This document shows, piece after piece, positions 12,873-24,809 of a stretch of DNA of 64,000 bases. Within the stretch, counting starts at the first letter, position 1; every line of letters begins with the position of its first letter. The position numbers were made by a program, and so were the translations under genes. The stretch comes from Mercurialis annua (Eukaryota; Streptophyta; Magnoliopsida; Malpighiales; Euphorbiaceae), in assembly GCF_937616625.2 (NCBI RefSeq), contig NC_065574.1, positions 52,418,052 to 52,482,051 on the forward strand, in the 5' to 3' direction. The notes under the pieces are model-generated. The model was not told the DNA's origin. It searched no databases and saw only the letters and a list, made by a program, of their open reading frames with translations.

Positions 12873-13898
12873 TTCCTTAAATTTACGAGCTATAGTAATT
12901 CCCAAATTCAAAACAAACATACTCAACACATCCACGAAAGCTAATGTAAGGAATTTTATAATTCATGTCAAACAATATATCTGTATATAGTTTTTATTTT
13001 ATTTGGCTTGGTAAATAACAGCAAAAAGATTTTTTTTATTTCACCGATTAATCACAATTTATTACTAAATTGGTGTTTTTTGATTTTTTCCTTATCTGTT
13101 AATTAAAGAATAAAAAAATAAGTGTTAAACTCTTAACAAATTTATAATGTTTCTATTGAAATTAAAGTCCTATTAACTGTTACTAATATGATTCGGAGTC
13201 AAATTTTTAATTGATATATAGTTTTTATTTAAATTAAACTCCTATTAGCTTTATATTTTCTAATATAAATTATGCCCTTAATAAAGTCTATTGTTTTTTG
13301 CACGTGCTACACATGTGAACGATATTCACATGACCCGTTATATATAAAAATTATTAAATAAAATATTTGTAAAAAAATAAATTTTATTATTATTCATCCC
13401 GAAGCAACTTAATTATAGAAAATCCAAAAGTAGGGAGGACATGTTTGACACCAAAAAGATTTTGAATTCAAACGGAAATAAAACCGTACTAAAAAAAATT
13501 AATAGAGTTAATTTGTCATAAAATTAATTTGTAATCTCGATTAATTATTTATTTGACTACTAAAAATAATTAATAGAGTTAATTTATCATAAAATTAATT
13601 TGTAATCTCTATTAATTTTTTTTTTGACTGTCCATTATGAATACAGTCCCTAACAACTTAATTTGTAATCTCCTATTGACATCAAACTCTCGTGCATTTA
13701 TTTTTACCTATTGTAAATTCCTGTTATATAATATTTAAATTTATAAAAACTATTACCATAGCAAACAATTTAAGCCTTTGTTAATGGCGGATTTCATGTA
13801 GTGTTAGTTTTTGTTAATGAATGGGACTCAACTCATGTATTTTAAATATATATTTATTTTTTATTAGAGTTATGATGACCAAAACTAAATAAATAAAT
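12873..13898. other. AT-rich spacer with Helitron-like remnant
   Basis: No gene. A diverged reverse Helitron-tail-like motif (gcacgtgctacacatgtgaa, 13299-13318, followed by catgacccgttatatat) resembles the one at 12339-12420. Two near-identical blocks containing aattaatagagttaatttgtcata and its one-base variant repeat around 13498 and 13567. The rest is simple AT-rich DNA. Confidence 0.4.
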
Positions 13899-16294
13899 GA
13901 GAAAATTAGGAAAAATACTCTCTTTTTAAAAATAATATGATTTTCTACCTCAACAAGGAAAAGATAGAAAAAATACCTCACTATTTTAATATATTTACTT
14001 TTTTACTCTAACACCTATTTATATTATAATTATACCTATTCATTATTATTATTTTACTCTAACTATATTATTAGGGATTTGTAAGTGACAACTGTCATTT
14101 TTTTTTCTTTTTTCTCTTTCTCTCTTTCCTCTCCATTGGCTTTCTTCTTCTCTGTTCTTTTTTTCCGTCATTTTTTTCTTCATTTTCTTCATTTTCTTCT
14201 TCTTCTTTATCTTTATTTCTTCTTCATTTTTATTCTCTTCTTCTTCATCGTTAATTCATCGCTCCGTCGTTGTTCCGCCATCATCCCGCCGTCGCTCCGC
14301 CGTTTTTCATATTTGATTTTAGCGATTTTTCTCAACTCGTGGTGATTAATACGATTTCTTTTAACTTTCAGATCTACATAAATTACTCTTGAATTTTTCC
14401 AATTCTAAATCTAAAAATCTGTATTCAAAACGATTTTCTGCACAAAAAAACGATTTTTGCAAAAAAAACAGCTTCTGATTATCATATGAGTATCATTCTT
14501 GCATTATCATGTAAGTATCATAACACTGCAGAAAAAATTGATTTTTTACTAAAAAAACAGTGTCTGATTATCATATGAATAACACTGTATTAATATATCG
14601 TTATCATAACATTATATGATTATGATAAGGTTATGATAATAGAAATGTACGATAATGATAATAGTACAATAATGTTTTTATGATAATATAATGATAAGCT
14701 TATATAGTATGATAATATGATACTTACATGGAAATTTTTTTACAGAAATAGTGTCATATGATCATGTTTTATCATATGATAACGAGATGATAATATTTAT
14801 GGTACATATATGATAATATCTATGATAATGTATGATAAAATAGTTTCTGATTATCATGTCGTTATCATAACACTGGAGTATGATAATTAGATGATAATGA
14901 ATTATGGTAAGCTTATAATAACTGGATGATAACGTACGTGAAAATAGAATTACAAAAAGATTCATGACACCAGTATGATAACCAGATGATAATAAAATAA
15001 TAAAGTTATGATAATAGTATGATAATATGATACCTATATGTAAACAAATCACATAAAAATTATGATAATGAGATGATAATGTAAAGATAATAGTATGATA
15101 ATATGATATCTGTATGAAAAAAATAATTACAAAAAAATTATGATAACGAGATGATAATGTGAAGATAACAGTATGATAACAGTATGATAATATTATACAT
15201 GTATGAAAAAAACAATTACAAAAAAATTATGATTATAAGATGATAAGGTGACGATAATAGTATGATAACATGACCTTATTATACTTCATTGTAATACTAT
15301 TTTCTTCACATTATCATCTCGTTATCATATTTTTTATGTAATTTTTTTCTTATAGGTATCATATTATCATACTGTTATCATAATTTTATTATTATGTCGT
15401 TGTCATAACATTATCATTTAGGTACAATAATACATTATCATCCCGGTATCATATGATTATATTATGATTACGAGATGATAATACAGTGATAACAACATGA
15501 TAATCAATTTTTTTTATAGAAAATCTTTCTTTATGCAGTGTTATGATAACATTATGATAATACAGTGATACTCATATGATAATCTGAGATTTTTTTTTTA
15601 TAAAAAATCATTTTTTATGCAGTGTTATGATAATCATATGATAATCAGATGCTGTTTTTTTTGCAGAAAATCGTTTTTTGTGCAGAAAATCGTTTTTTTC
15701 ATCATAATATTGTTTTTTCATGCAGATTTTTAGATCTAAAATTGAAAAAAAAAATCAAGAGTAATTTATTTATATCTGAATGTTAAAAAATCGCAATAAT
15801 CGCCATGAATTAAAGAAAAGTTCGCTAAAATAAAAAAAATGAAAGAACAGTGGAGCGACGGTGGAGCGATGAAGAAAGGGCGGCGGAGCGATGAAGGAAC
15901 GATAGAGAAGAAAGAAAAAAAATGGAGAAGAAAAGAAGAAATAAAAAAGAAGAAAAAATTGACGAAGAACAGAAGAAGAAGAAGAAGAAGAAGAAGAAGA
16001 AGAAGAAGAAGAAGAAGAAGAAGAAGAAGAAGAAGAAGAAGAAGAAGAATAAGAGAGAGGAGAGAGAAAGAAAAAAGAAAGAAATATAAAAATATGACAG
16101 TTGTCATATGGTTAGAGTAAAAATATATACTTAGAGTAAAAAAATCAATAAAAAATAGGTATAATCATAATATAAACATGCTTTAGAGTAAAAAAATAAA
16201 AGTATTAGAATGATGAGGTATTTTCTCTATCTTTTCCTTATTGAGGTAGGAAATCAAATTACTTTAGAAAATAGAGTATTATCCTAATCTTCTC
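13899..16294. mobile_element. Long-inverted-repeat Mutator-like non-autonomous element, copy 1
   Basis: The element begins gagaaaattaggaaaaatac and ends with the inverted counterpart (cctaatcttctc). It is flanked by 9-bp repeats taaataaat and taaatagat, one mismatch, which is the Mutator-type target length. The arms stay complementary inward for roughly 650-700 bp. They include a dgacaactgtca motif, a pyrimidine- or purine-rich tract, gctccgccg words and a cagatct...aaaatctg block. The centre (about 14480-15660) is dominated by irregular ATGATAAT and GATAAC words in both orientations. No transposase is encoded. Open frames here are low-complexity artefacts. It belongs to the same family as 40238-42864. 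Confidence 0.75.
15970..16049. repeat. (GAA)n microsatellite
   Basis: About 80 bp of uninterrupted GAA/AGA trinucleotide repeat inside the right arm of the long-inverted-repeat element. It is a mirror of the TTC-rich tract in the left arm, expanded only here. Confidence 0.95.
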
Positions 16295-16333
16295 TAAATA
16301 GATTTCATATATATGCTCATGCAAGTTTATCGT

Positions 16334-18752
16334 TGTCACGACCCAATTATTGAGCCGAGACCGGCGCTAGGGAATGGGAGTGGTAGCTCCGAAACCCGTA
16401 GCAAGCCTAAAACCACTCTAACTTTTTCGCGGAAACGCAAACACAACTATCCTATAAACATGTAATAAGAAGACACGTTTACAATCATAACGTACATCAT
16501 ATATATCACATCATCGATACAATCATAGTGGGCATTTCACTTCCGTAATTTGTACGTACTAGCCCGTCTATCGATCAATACAAAACTGACAACCAAAAGA
16601 CGTCACATCGAACAAACATTAAACACGTACACAACCTATAAGACCTGACTATACTAGGCTAAGACTCGTCACACGTATACTACTGCAGCACCAAGGGGTC
16701 TTGTACCCAGCACACCAAAGACGGTCTGTCTGATCCGACTCTATACACCTGAAAAACATCAATGTGAGGGGTCAGTATTTGGGGAAATACTGAGTGAGAT
16801 AACACATTACTAAGGTATTATAGAAAATAACATCGCATTTAAAACAAAACACATATATACAAACATATTATACTTCAAGCATTTGATCCGATCGAAACCC
16901 TAATATCTTAGTATGCATAATGAACATTATCACAACATCTAACGATCGATCGATATGAGTCCGGGATAGTTCAACCAGCCGACTCGCAGATACAGGCCCC
17001 GGGATAGTTCAACCAGATAGGCTCTGTATCGCATGCACAAACAAGTATGATAGACGACCCATGAAATCTCTATCTATGACTTACCCGGACGCTGGTGATC
17101 ACACAGCCTATTGACACCCAATAGGTAGCTTGTTTCCCCCGGATCATATACTAGTTTTCACAATCTATATATATTTGATAATACGATGCACAAATTCATT
17201 TCTATCGATAAAATACTATAGCATGCGATGTAGTTTAATATTATATTTCTAATATAAAAACTATCTATTGCGTAATAATACTCAAAGTAAAGTTTAACTC
17301 ACTGTGACCGCAATCCAAGAAATGATATGATCGATCTGATAGTACGCTCTCGCTAGTCCGCCTCTACTGACTTCACTACTCGCTGACACGTCTGATAAAT
17401 CGTTAATAGTTAGACGTGATTCTCATATTCTTATACGTATAATACTTTTAAGTTTTAGGATTTAGTTTTGTTTTACACTTATTTACGTATTTAATATCTC
17501 TAGTCGTATAAACGACTTAGCGAATACAATTTCTCATAATTGAGAATCGCTTAACGTCCTTGACGTTTTCCATTATTATTATTATCTAAAACGTCGAGCT
17601 AATCTCGAGATTAATGATTATCAAAGTCCGAAACCCGTCTTTTCACGTCCAATTACTCTAAACGTCAAACACTTAGGTCAATTATAGTTTGTATACGCGT
17701 GGGGGCGAATTGGGGTGCACGGGTTTGCGTTTTAGTGGGTGCACGATCGTAAAACCAAGTACACGTTCGTGCACCCGTGGTACACGGTCGTGTACCACGT
17801 GCACAGCCCCGGAAATCAGATTTTCCGGGGTTTCGCCACAACCCCGACGTGCTTCACACACCCACACTCAATACCCATATCTCGGTTTCTTCAAAAACGC
17901 CATAAAAACCTTAAAAACGTCAAATTTCAACTTAAACTTAATCCTAACTTAAAACAGCCAACAAACCATCATTTTCATACCAAAACCCGATCTCTTACCT
18001 TAATTTGATAACCGGAGATGATAGAGCTTTCAATTCTGAAGAAATCGCCGCTTGAATCACTCGAATCGGACGTCGAACGGCGAAACGGCGGCGAAACGTA
18101 TCGATCGCCACTTTCTTCTTCCTTTCTCTGTTTCTTTAACCTTCTGATCATTCCTTATTCTTAAGGAAACATATATATAGTTTGGCAATTTTGCCACTTT
18201 AATCCTTCATTTCTTTAGCTTAAACCATTTCTCTTTTAAACTTTCAATTTTAACTAAACGGTTATTTATTCATTTAAACTCGAATGTTTACGTATTATTT
18301 ATATCCCAATAAATAATACTACTCCAAAAATAATTATTTCCGTCGATAATCTTCCAATTTCTATTCTCGGGACTAAATTGGCTAATTTGCACTTTGGTCC
18401 TTGAATTCTTCAAAATTTACAATTTAGCCCAAAATGAATCCGCGTCCAAATTTTAAAAGGTCTCCGATTGACCTGAAACTTTTACCACCAATACTATAAA
18501 ACATTTCGCGGACCTTGGCGAAATAATTCTATTTTCGGACTTAACTGGTTAAATTACCACTTTAGTCCCTGAACTCTAGTTTGTAACTTTTCTTGATATT
18601 TTTCCTTATTTTCTTATTCTAATCCTCAAACATATACGTCTTACTCCATATTATCCTTTTCTTTAATATCCCATATCTTTATCTTTGCAACTCCGGTCCT
18701 TTTCTGCCGGACACGTTGCACTAAACGGCACCTGAACTTACGGGGTATTACA
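16334..18752. mobile_element. Solo LTR of an LTR retrotransposon
   Basis: This 2,419-bp segment starts TGTCACGACCC and ends GGGGTATTACA, the TG...CA ends of an LTR. It is flanked on both sides by the 5-bp duplication atcgt (16329-16333 and 18753-18757). No gag-pol sequence and no second LTR adjoin it, so it is best read as a solo LTR left by unequal recombination between two LTRs. The TGTCACGACCC start is common in plant Ty3/gypsy-type LTRs, but the superfamily is not proved. Short open frames around 17680-18008 have no recognised domain. Confidence 0.75.
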
Positions 18753-18817
18753 ATCGTGTTGATTTACATAGAACAATGATGTTGATTTAAGTATAATTTA
18801 CATTAAGTAAAGATTAA

Positions 18818-19195
18818 GGCACCGTTTGGATTGAGGGTTTTTAAAATCCATGGATTTTAGCAAAATCGATGGATTTTAAATCAATGGAATTTAAATCCAT
18901 AGATTTTAAAATTTCATCGTTCGGATTGAATATAAAATCAATGGATTTTTAATATTATTTATGGAAAATAATAAATAGTATAACAATCCATCATCTATAA
19001 AAAATGGTGGATTTGGACTTTCCTACCTAATAGGTGGGAAATCAAAATCCTCAAAAATGATGGATTGTAGAAAATGAGGGAATTTATGAATCCATGGATT
19101 CTATTAATTTTTTTTCTAGGCAAACGATGGATTTTGTCCAAATCCATGGATTGTTTAGAATCCATCGTTTAGAATCCATCAATCCAAACGGTGCC
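18818..19195. mobile_element. PIF/Harbinger (Tourist-like) MITE
   Basis: Perfect terminal inverted repeats of at least 16 bp (ggcaccgtttggattg) bound 378 bp. They are flanked by the trinucleotide TAA on both sides (18815-18817 and 19196-19198), the target preference of this superfamily. The interior is rich in aatccatggatt words and is non-coding. Confidence 0.88.
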
Positions 19196-19228
19196 TAAAA
19201 GAAATGTACGGTAAACTAAGCAATTGCT

Positions 19229-19600
19229 GTAAGAAAATATCTTAAGGGTCCTTACTTGACCCTCAAGCCTATTTCTTTTTCCGTAATGTGGTCTAATTAG
19301 GAATCTTATTTTCTATAGGAAGTAAGATATACCTAATTGATTTGGTTATTAAATAGGAGATCCTTTCCTATTATGACTCTGCCTTGATGGACGGTTGAGA
19401 TTAAGTTGTAGGGGAAACGCTAATTGGAATTTCGGTCCTCTCTTCTCCTATATATAGTGCTTTTGGACCATCACAAAATCACACCAACAAACACATAACT
19501 AAAAGATATATATGCAAGAGGAGAGAAACCGAAACTCTTCATTATAGTGTTTATTCTATTATTCCGCATTCGTAATTGCTATGGAAGGAGGTATTCTTCT
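19229..19600 (+). other. Promoter-like or LTR-like remnant
   Basis: A TATA box-like tatatatag at 19449 is followed within about 50 bp by an A/C-rich leader (cacaccaacaaacacataac), then an ATG-containing stretch ending atggaaggaggtattc. This looks like the U3/R part of a short LTR or an orphan gene promoter with a first exon. No coding sequence follows, and no second LTR was found. Confidence 0.3.
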
Positions 19601-20240
19601 ATCTCTATTTTATATTAGTCTATTTGTGATTATCATGTTTGTTCAAAGATTTTAGGGTTCATGTAAATTAACTTACAATTGCTTCAACAAACACATTAGC
19701 TGGAAGAAATAAAATCATAACATTAAAACATACGGGATTTAGAAAAACAGAAACATAAAAAAAAATTACCTCATAATCAATGGATTCTGAATAAAATTTA
19801 CCTTCGTTGCAGAATAGTAGAATTGATATATATATTTTTTTTTGAAAATATATATATATATATATATAGGAGTTAATGACCATAATTAGAGATTCTATTT
19901 ATTTTACTATTAAACTACTACATAATATTAAATTTTTATTTAGCTTATCTTTATATTACAATTAGAATTCTATTCATATTACAATTATATTTTTACTATG
20001 AGACTTCTACTGAGTATTAAATTCTTATTTAGTTAATCTTTATATTACAATTAGACTTCTATTTGTATTACAATTGGATTTGTATTTAATTTCATAATTT
20101 TTTTAACCATTGAAGTTAAGTGTTGTAATTTTGCATATCTTCCTCCCTCACACTTATAGAATAGTTATAGATTATGGATATAGATAGATTAGTGTTACAG
20201 CAGCACTAATTTTAAATCGAATGATGTGAAAAAAAATGAG
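19601..20240. repeat. AT-rich spacer with (TA)n run
   Basis: Mostly AT-rich DNA with a short TA microsatellite around 19849-19868. There is also a repeated theme of tattacaattagacttct-like words between about 19950 and 20090, suggesting diverged short tandem repeats. No gene is seen. Confidence 0.5.
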
Positions 20241-20674
20241 TGAGCAAATTATTCTAAGGCCCCTCACGTTTGTCATAATGTACAGTTTAGTACCTCTTAT
20301 TTGAAAATCAAACGATTGGGTACCTCAGTTTTGATTTTGTAAACTATAAGGCCCTTCTGTTAAATATAGGTACCAAATCGTTAACGGAATGAAACGTGAG
20401 ATACCAAATCGTTTGCTAAACATTTGAAAATGAGGTATCAAATCGTTAAAATAATTGAGGTACCAAATCGTTTATATAATTGAAACTGATGTACCAAATC
20501 GTTTGAAAGTAAATATTAAATTATTAATAAAACTAACAGAAGAATTTTATTGTTTAAAAAATCAAAACTGAATTACCAAATTGTTTAATTTTCAAATAAA
20601 AAATATCAAACTGTGAATTATAATAAACGTGAGAATAATTTATAAACGTGAGAAGTCTTAAAATAATCTGCTCA
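20241..20674. mobile_element. Foldback MITE, family B (copy 1)
   Basis: The inverted ends tgagcaaattattctaag and (reverse complement) tgagcagattattttaag bound about 434 bp. The interior repeats words like ggtaccaaatcgttt in alternating orientation. Relatives with similar ends lie at about 39465-39860 and 52845-53215. Non-coding. Confidence 0.65.
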
Positions 20675-20679
20675 AAATG

Positions 20680-20900
20680 AATTGAAAGTTTTGACTTTTG
20701 AGACATAAGTAATAAGTAAATATTTGGTGGGGAACGAAGATGCAATGATATAGTATTATGCCTTTGTGCGTTGCCTTTTGATATATTTTTAATGGAATGA
20801 TGTCATATCATATGAAATAATTAGCTTCTCTTTATGTAGAAAATAATTAGCTTCTCTTTGTGCGTTGCCTTTTGATATGAGTCGAATTTAATTAAATAAT
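20680..20900. repeat. Displaced upstream flank of channel copy 1
   Basis: The block from gacataagtaataagtaaat through gatgcaatgatatagtatta and gcctttgtgcgttg to ggaatgatgtcatatcat aligns with 34383-34745 upstream of channel copy 2. Part of it (tttgtgcgttgccttttgat) is repeated locally near 20763 and 20856. It therefore marks where the ancestral flank resumes after the transposon cluster. Confidence 0.72.
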
Positions 20901-22540
20901 GTATATATAAATAGAAAATGAATTCTCAATACTAATGAGTAATCTATTCTGTCAAAAAATAATGAGAACTGCAAAATAGTCATCCACAAAGACTTTTTAG
21001 CCAACAGATGTGTCATCCAATTAAAATTTAACTTTTAAAAATTCAGAAAATATCAAAGACATCAACTAGGACTACTAACGTTTTTGAAATAAATGTCTAT
21101 AAAAAGTACCAACATAGTCAAATCATTATCTTTAAAAAATGAAGTTGAATTTTGCCTTTATATTTTGAATAACTAGACAAAGTATTCTCCACATAAAATA
21201 TAGTTATATTGCAAACTACAATAGATTTAAAGTGATTAATCAAAATTTGTAAGTTTTACATGCTTTTAAAGTTTATTTATATTATGGTAAAAATCATGCC
21301 AATTAATAAAAATATTTTTATACAAATATAATATATTTTTATCAAAAATAATTTGACTAGCTAAAATAAAACCATTAAAAAAAGTAATAAAAAGTAATGA
21401 AATAAAATAATAAACTAAAGTGTAATAGAAAAAAAATAGACTAACCAAAATTAATTGTGCATATGATTATAGTCTATAGATACCTTTCATCGGTGTTGAA
21501 TAGCTCCATATTTCATCCAAAATTTAAGATATTGTCAAATACATAAACTTTACTCTCTTAAAGCATCTATAATAGATTCTTTATCAATTTGTAAAATTAT
21601 AAACGTAAAATAATGCTATAACAAATTTTTTATTTTTGAAATTAGATAAAATTCAGTTTTGCTCTTAAATGTGGAGAGTCAAAACAACTGCTTATTTAAA
21701 AAATATATGAAAATATATATTAGTATTTATCACATTTTTCGCAATTATATAATTTTTGAATATAAAACTTTGCAATCTCTAAATTTAGAGAGTCCATCAA
21801 TTTAAATTAATTTTTACTCTTTATTATTGAAAATGTTTTTTATTTAATAAATACTCTTTAAAATTAAGAATACTATTTAAGATGTTTTAAAGAGAAAGCG
21901 CCAAAAAAATGACATATAATCACGCCAAATTAAAGATAGGAATTAACGATATAATCAAGTTATTAGTATATCTATGTCATTATCAAAATTATAGATTGTT
22001 TCGCCTATAAAAGATTCAATTGCCGTTCTTTGTTTATGTTATAATGTAAAAAATGATCTCTTTAATATATATTTATAATGTAAACTATAATAATATTTTG
22101 TAAATAAAAACTAAAAAACTGTAGAATATAGAATTTATGTTAATGTTTATAATAATTGATTAGAAATTTAAAACCCCTAAAATTAGTGTTAAAGAAAATA
22201 TTGGGAATTTGCATTTTTTTCTCAAGCATATGATCAGACAGTTATCATATCTTGATAAATATGAGATTTTTAATAAGAGAAAAAACAAATAGAAAGATGC
22301 ATGGTATAAACATCGAATTAGGTATCTCTAACTTGTTAAAGAATGTCATGAAAAAATCAACTTTTCAAAGAAAAACATTGTTTTGTGAAAGGAAATGAAA
22401 ATTTATAAAAATATCTCATCAGAAAAGTTGACAACAATACTCATGACATAACATTAATAGACTCCCACAACAAAATTTCAAAAATAAAAATAATAATTTA
22501 ATTTATGATTTAGAGAAATAATGATACGAGACTTGACTAA
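20901..22540. other. AT-rich DNA, no gene recognised
   Basis: Extremely AT-rich sequence without exon-like conservation, splice structure or clear repeat boundaries. Confidence 0.5.
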
Positions 22541-22795
22541 AAGTAAATAAAACTATCAAAAAAATAGAAATAATCAAAAAGTGTTGAAATTTTAATATAA
22601 ATTTATTTTGAAAAAAAAAACAATTTTCGATCAAGTTTGACCAGCTGTGAATCAAAGTGTCAAATGGTCTATCAACATCAACGCCAATGCCATCTACAAA
22701 ATTTTGCTTAACCCGTCCGTCCGAGAATGGATTCAAACCGGCAAGGTTCTATCAGTATCAGAATTGGTACGACCGTGATATTGAGGTAAGCATTT
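22541..22795. repeat. Direct repeat, left copy (exon-like)
   Basis: A block of about 250 bp repeated in the same orientation at 23589-23832. The most conserved part (about 22630-22788) includes atggtctatcaacatcaac and attcaaaccggcaaggttct and ends at a donor-like gaggtaagcattt. In one plus-strand frame the end reads GFKPARFYQYQNWYDRDIE. I do not recognise the family. It may be an exon fragment carried and duplicated by an element, or the terminal repeats of a small element whose interior is 22796-23588. Confidence 0.55.
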
Positions 22796-23588
22796 ACTGA
22801 ATCACTGGGACTTAATTTGATAAACTTCTTATAGAAGTTTTTAATTTTATACGCTGAGTTTTTCAGTTTATCATATGATATTTGATTTGGAAGTCAGTCA
22901 TATGTTATACGCATATTGATGGAATGGAATTGGGATATACAGATGTTGCCACACCAGTTCTCCATCGCCAGGGGGCGTATGGTGGGCAATCGCCCACCTT
23001 ATAATTTTGATTCCCTTTAAAAAACGTTAATATGTAATTGAAAAATATAATTTTGTCACCTTAAATTATATTGGTTACCTTAAAATTTATTTGTTGTCAA
23101 TTTTACTCTTCTTATAAAATTTTAATATAATTTTGGCCACCTTATAAAATATTTATGAGTCCGCCACTGAACATCGCATTTTCAACCATTTACCAGAAGA
23201 ACCGCAATGAAATTCAATGAGATATATGTTCGAACAAGTATTTTTAAACTCAACTGAAAATTTACCACGAAAAACCTTGGAGCCCTAAGCCCTGTTCTTT
23301 TGTCAAAACGATCAGTTTGTCTCTTCAACAGACCAAAAATCCCTCACATTGGATTGTATTAAACCTCTTTTGATGGCACGACACTATAAAATTCTGCATT
23401 TCTTTCTTCTAAATCCAACTCAAAATACGCGACTTATAAGGGCTCAAGTGCCACCATTTTTGTTTTTTCAAAGAAATATGGAAGAAAGAGGGAAACGTTT
23501 TTATATATGATATGTTGTGTTGTCTATCTATAATTATTCTATAAGTATGAAGGATTCTAAGTCTAATATAAAACATCATACGAATTAG

Positions 23589-23832
23589 TAATCAAACTAT
23601 CAAAAAAATAGAAATAATCAAAAAATGTTGAAATTTTGAAATAATTTTATTCTGAAAAAAGAAACGGTTTTCGATCAAGTTTGACCAATTGTGAATCAAA
23701 GTGTCAAATGGTCTATCAACATCAACACCGATGCCGTCTACAAAATTTTGTTTAACCCGTCCGAGAATGGATTCAAACCGATAAGGTTCTATCAGCATCA
23801 GAATTGGAACGACCGCGATATTGGGGTAAGCA
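23589..23832. repeat. Direct repeat, right copy (exon-like)
   Basis: Same-orientation copy of 22541-22795, about 1.05 kb downstream, with a short deletion (cgtccg shortened within the cccgtccgagaatgg block) and scattered substitutions. The donor-like gtaagcattt at its end is preserved as ggggtaagcatttcc. The interval between the copies carries a block mentioning gccagggggcgtatggtggg at about 22970 but no open frame. Confidence 0.55.
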
Positions 23833-24058
23833 TTTCCTGAATAATATTTAAAATAAAAAACGGCTCATATAATTGTCACTCACGTGCAGACTTTCACGTG
23901 GTGAATTTGTTTTGCCAAATTTATCGTGTGATATGAACAACCACCTAATATATTTAATAATTTAATAAATACTTAAATTAAACAAAGAGTCGAATAATAG
24001 TTTAATTAATACTTAAATTAAACAAAGAGTTGAATAATAACGGGTTATATAATATCGC

Positions 24059-24092
24059 TCACGTGCGTAGTACGTGGCGAAAAACTAGTACT
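24059..24092 (+). mobile_element. Helitron-like 3' terminus
   Basis: The sequence cgctcacgtgcgtagtacgt forms a short hairpin and is followed by gaaaaactag, the hairpin-plus-CTAG Helitron tail. It is followed immediately by actatctatctatttatata and a G-rich stretch (gtgggaaagggggagcgg). That arrangement repeats after the tail at 29207-29240, as if a tail joins the head of a related element. Confidence 0.5.
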
Positions 24093-24809
24093 ATCTATCT
24101 ATTTATATATAATAATAATAATAACTATCTTATATGTGGGAAAGGGGGAGCGGGGGAATTACTATAGTAGGTTTCATTAAGGTATTATTAAAATTAAAAA
24201 ATAAAATTAATAATAAAATACTATAATTACTTAATTAAAGAGTTTAATTACTATTGAAAAACAAATTCAAAAGAAAAGCAAAATCAGTAAATAATTGTAA
24301 TTCAAATCATGATGAATTCTGCCAAAATAATTTCTCAAAATGGAAGGTTAGCAAGTTTATGTTGATTTCTCTCTTCCTCACGGATCAAACTCCTTATCTT
24401 TTTTCTCCCAATTTTTGTAATTAATTGTCCTTAATTTGTACGTGATAATAATTAAGTGTATTTGGATTGCAATTTTGAAGGATTCAACACTGGTTGGGAG
24501 GTGACGTTTAAGAATGTTCGTAGGCGGTAAAGGTATGATTTTATCCCATGAATCTTAATTTTAACACTATTTGGACATAGTATAAGATTTAACTTACATC
24601 AAATTGACAGAAAATATTTATTTTCAACTGTGAAAAATTACTAATTTTAGTTTGAAGTCTGTAAAAATTGTTGATCTAGAAGAGTTAAACAAAATTGAGC
24701 AATTAACAATCATAATCACATAATTGAATACCATTGAAAATTTTAGAATCAATTTAGTTAGAGTAACAATTAAGAGCTTGTCATGGTTCTGATTAATAGC
24801 TATTAAAAC

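Noticed and set aside
14085..14345. Phe/Ser-rich membrane-like small protein
   Set aside because: It is a pyrimidine tract in the left arm of the long-inverted-repeat element, mirrored in the right arm and in the second copy.
15766..16120. Open frames of poly-Arg or poly-Leu type
   Set aside because: They are produced by the GAA/TTC microsatellite inside a transposon arm and have no protein-like complexity.
17682..18008. Small proteins inside the solo LTR
   Set aside because: Overlapping frames on both strands, no recognisable domain, and located within an LTR.
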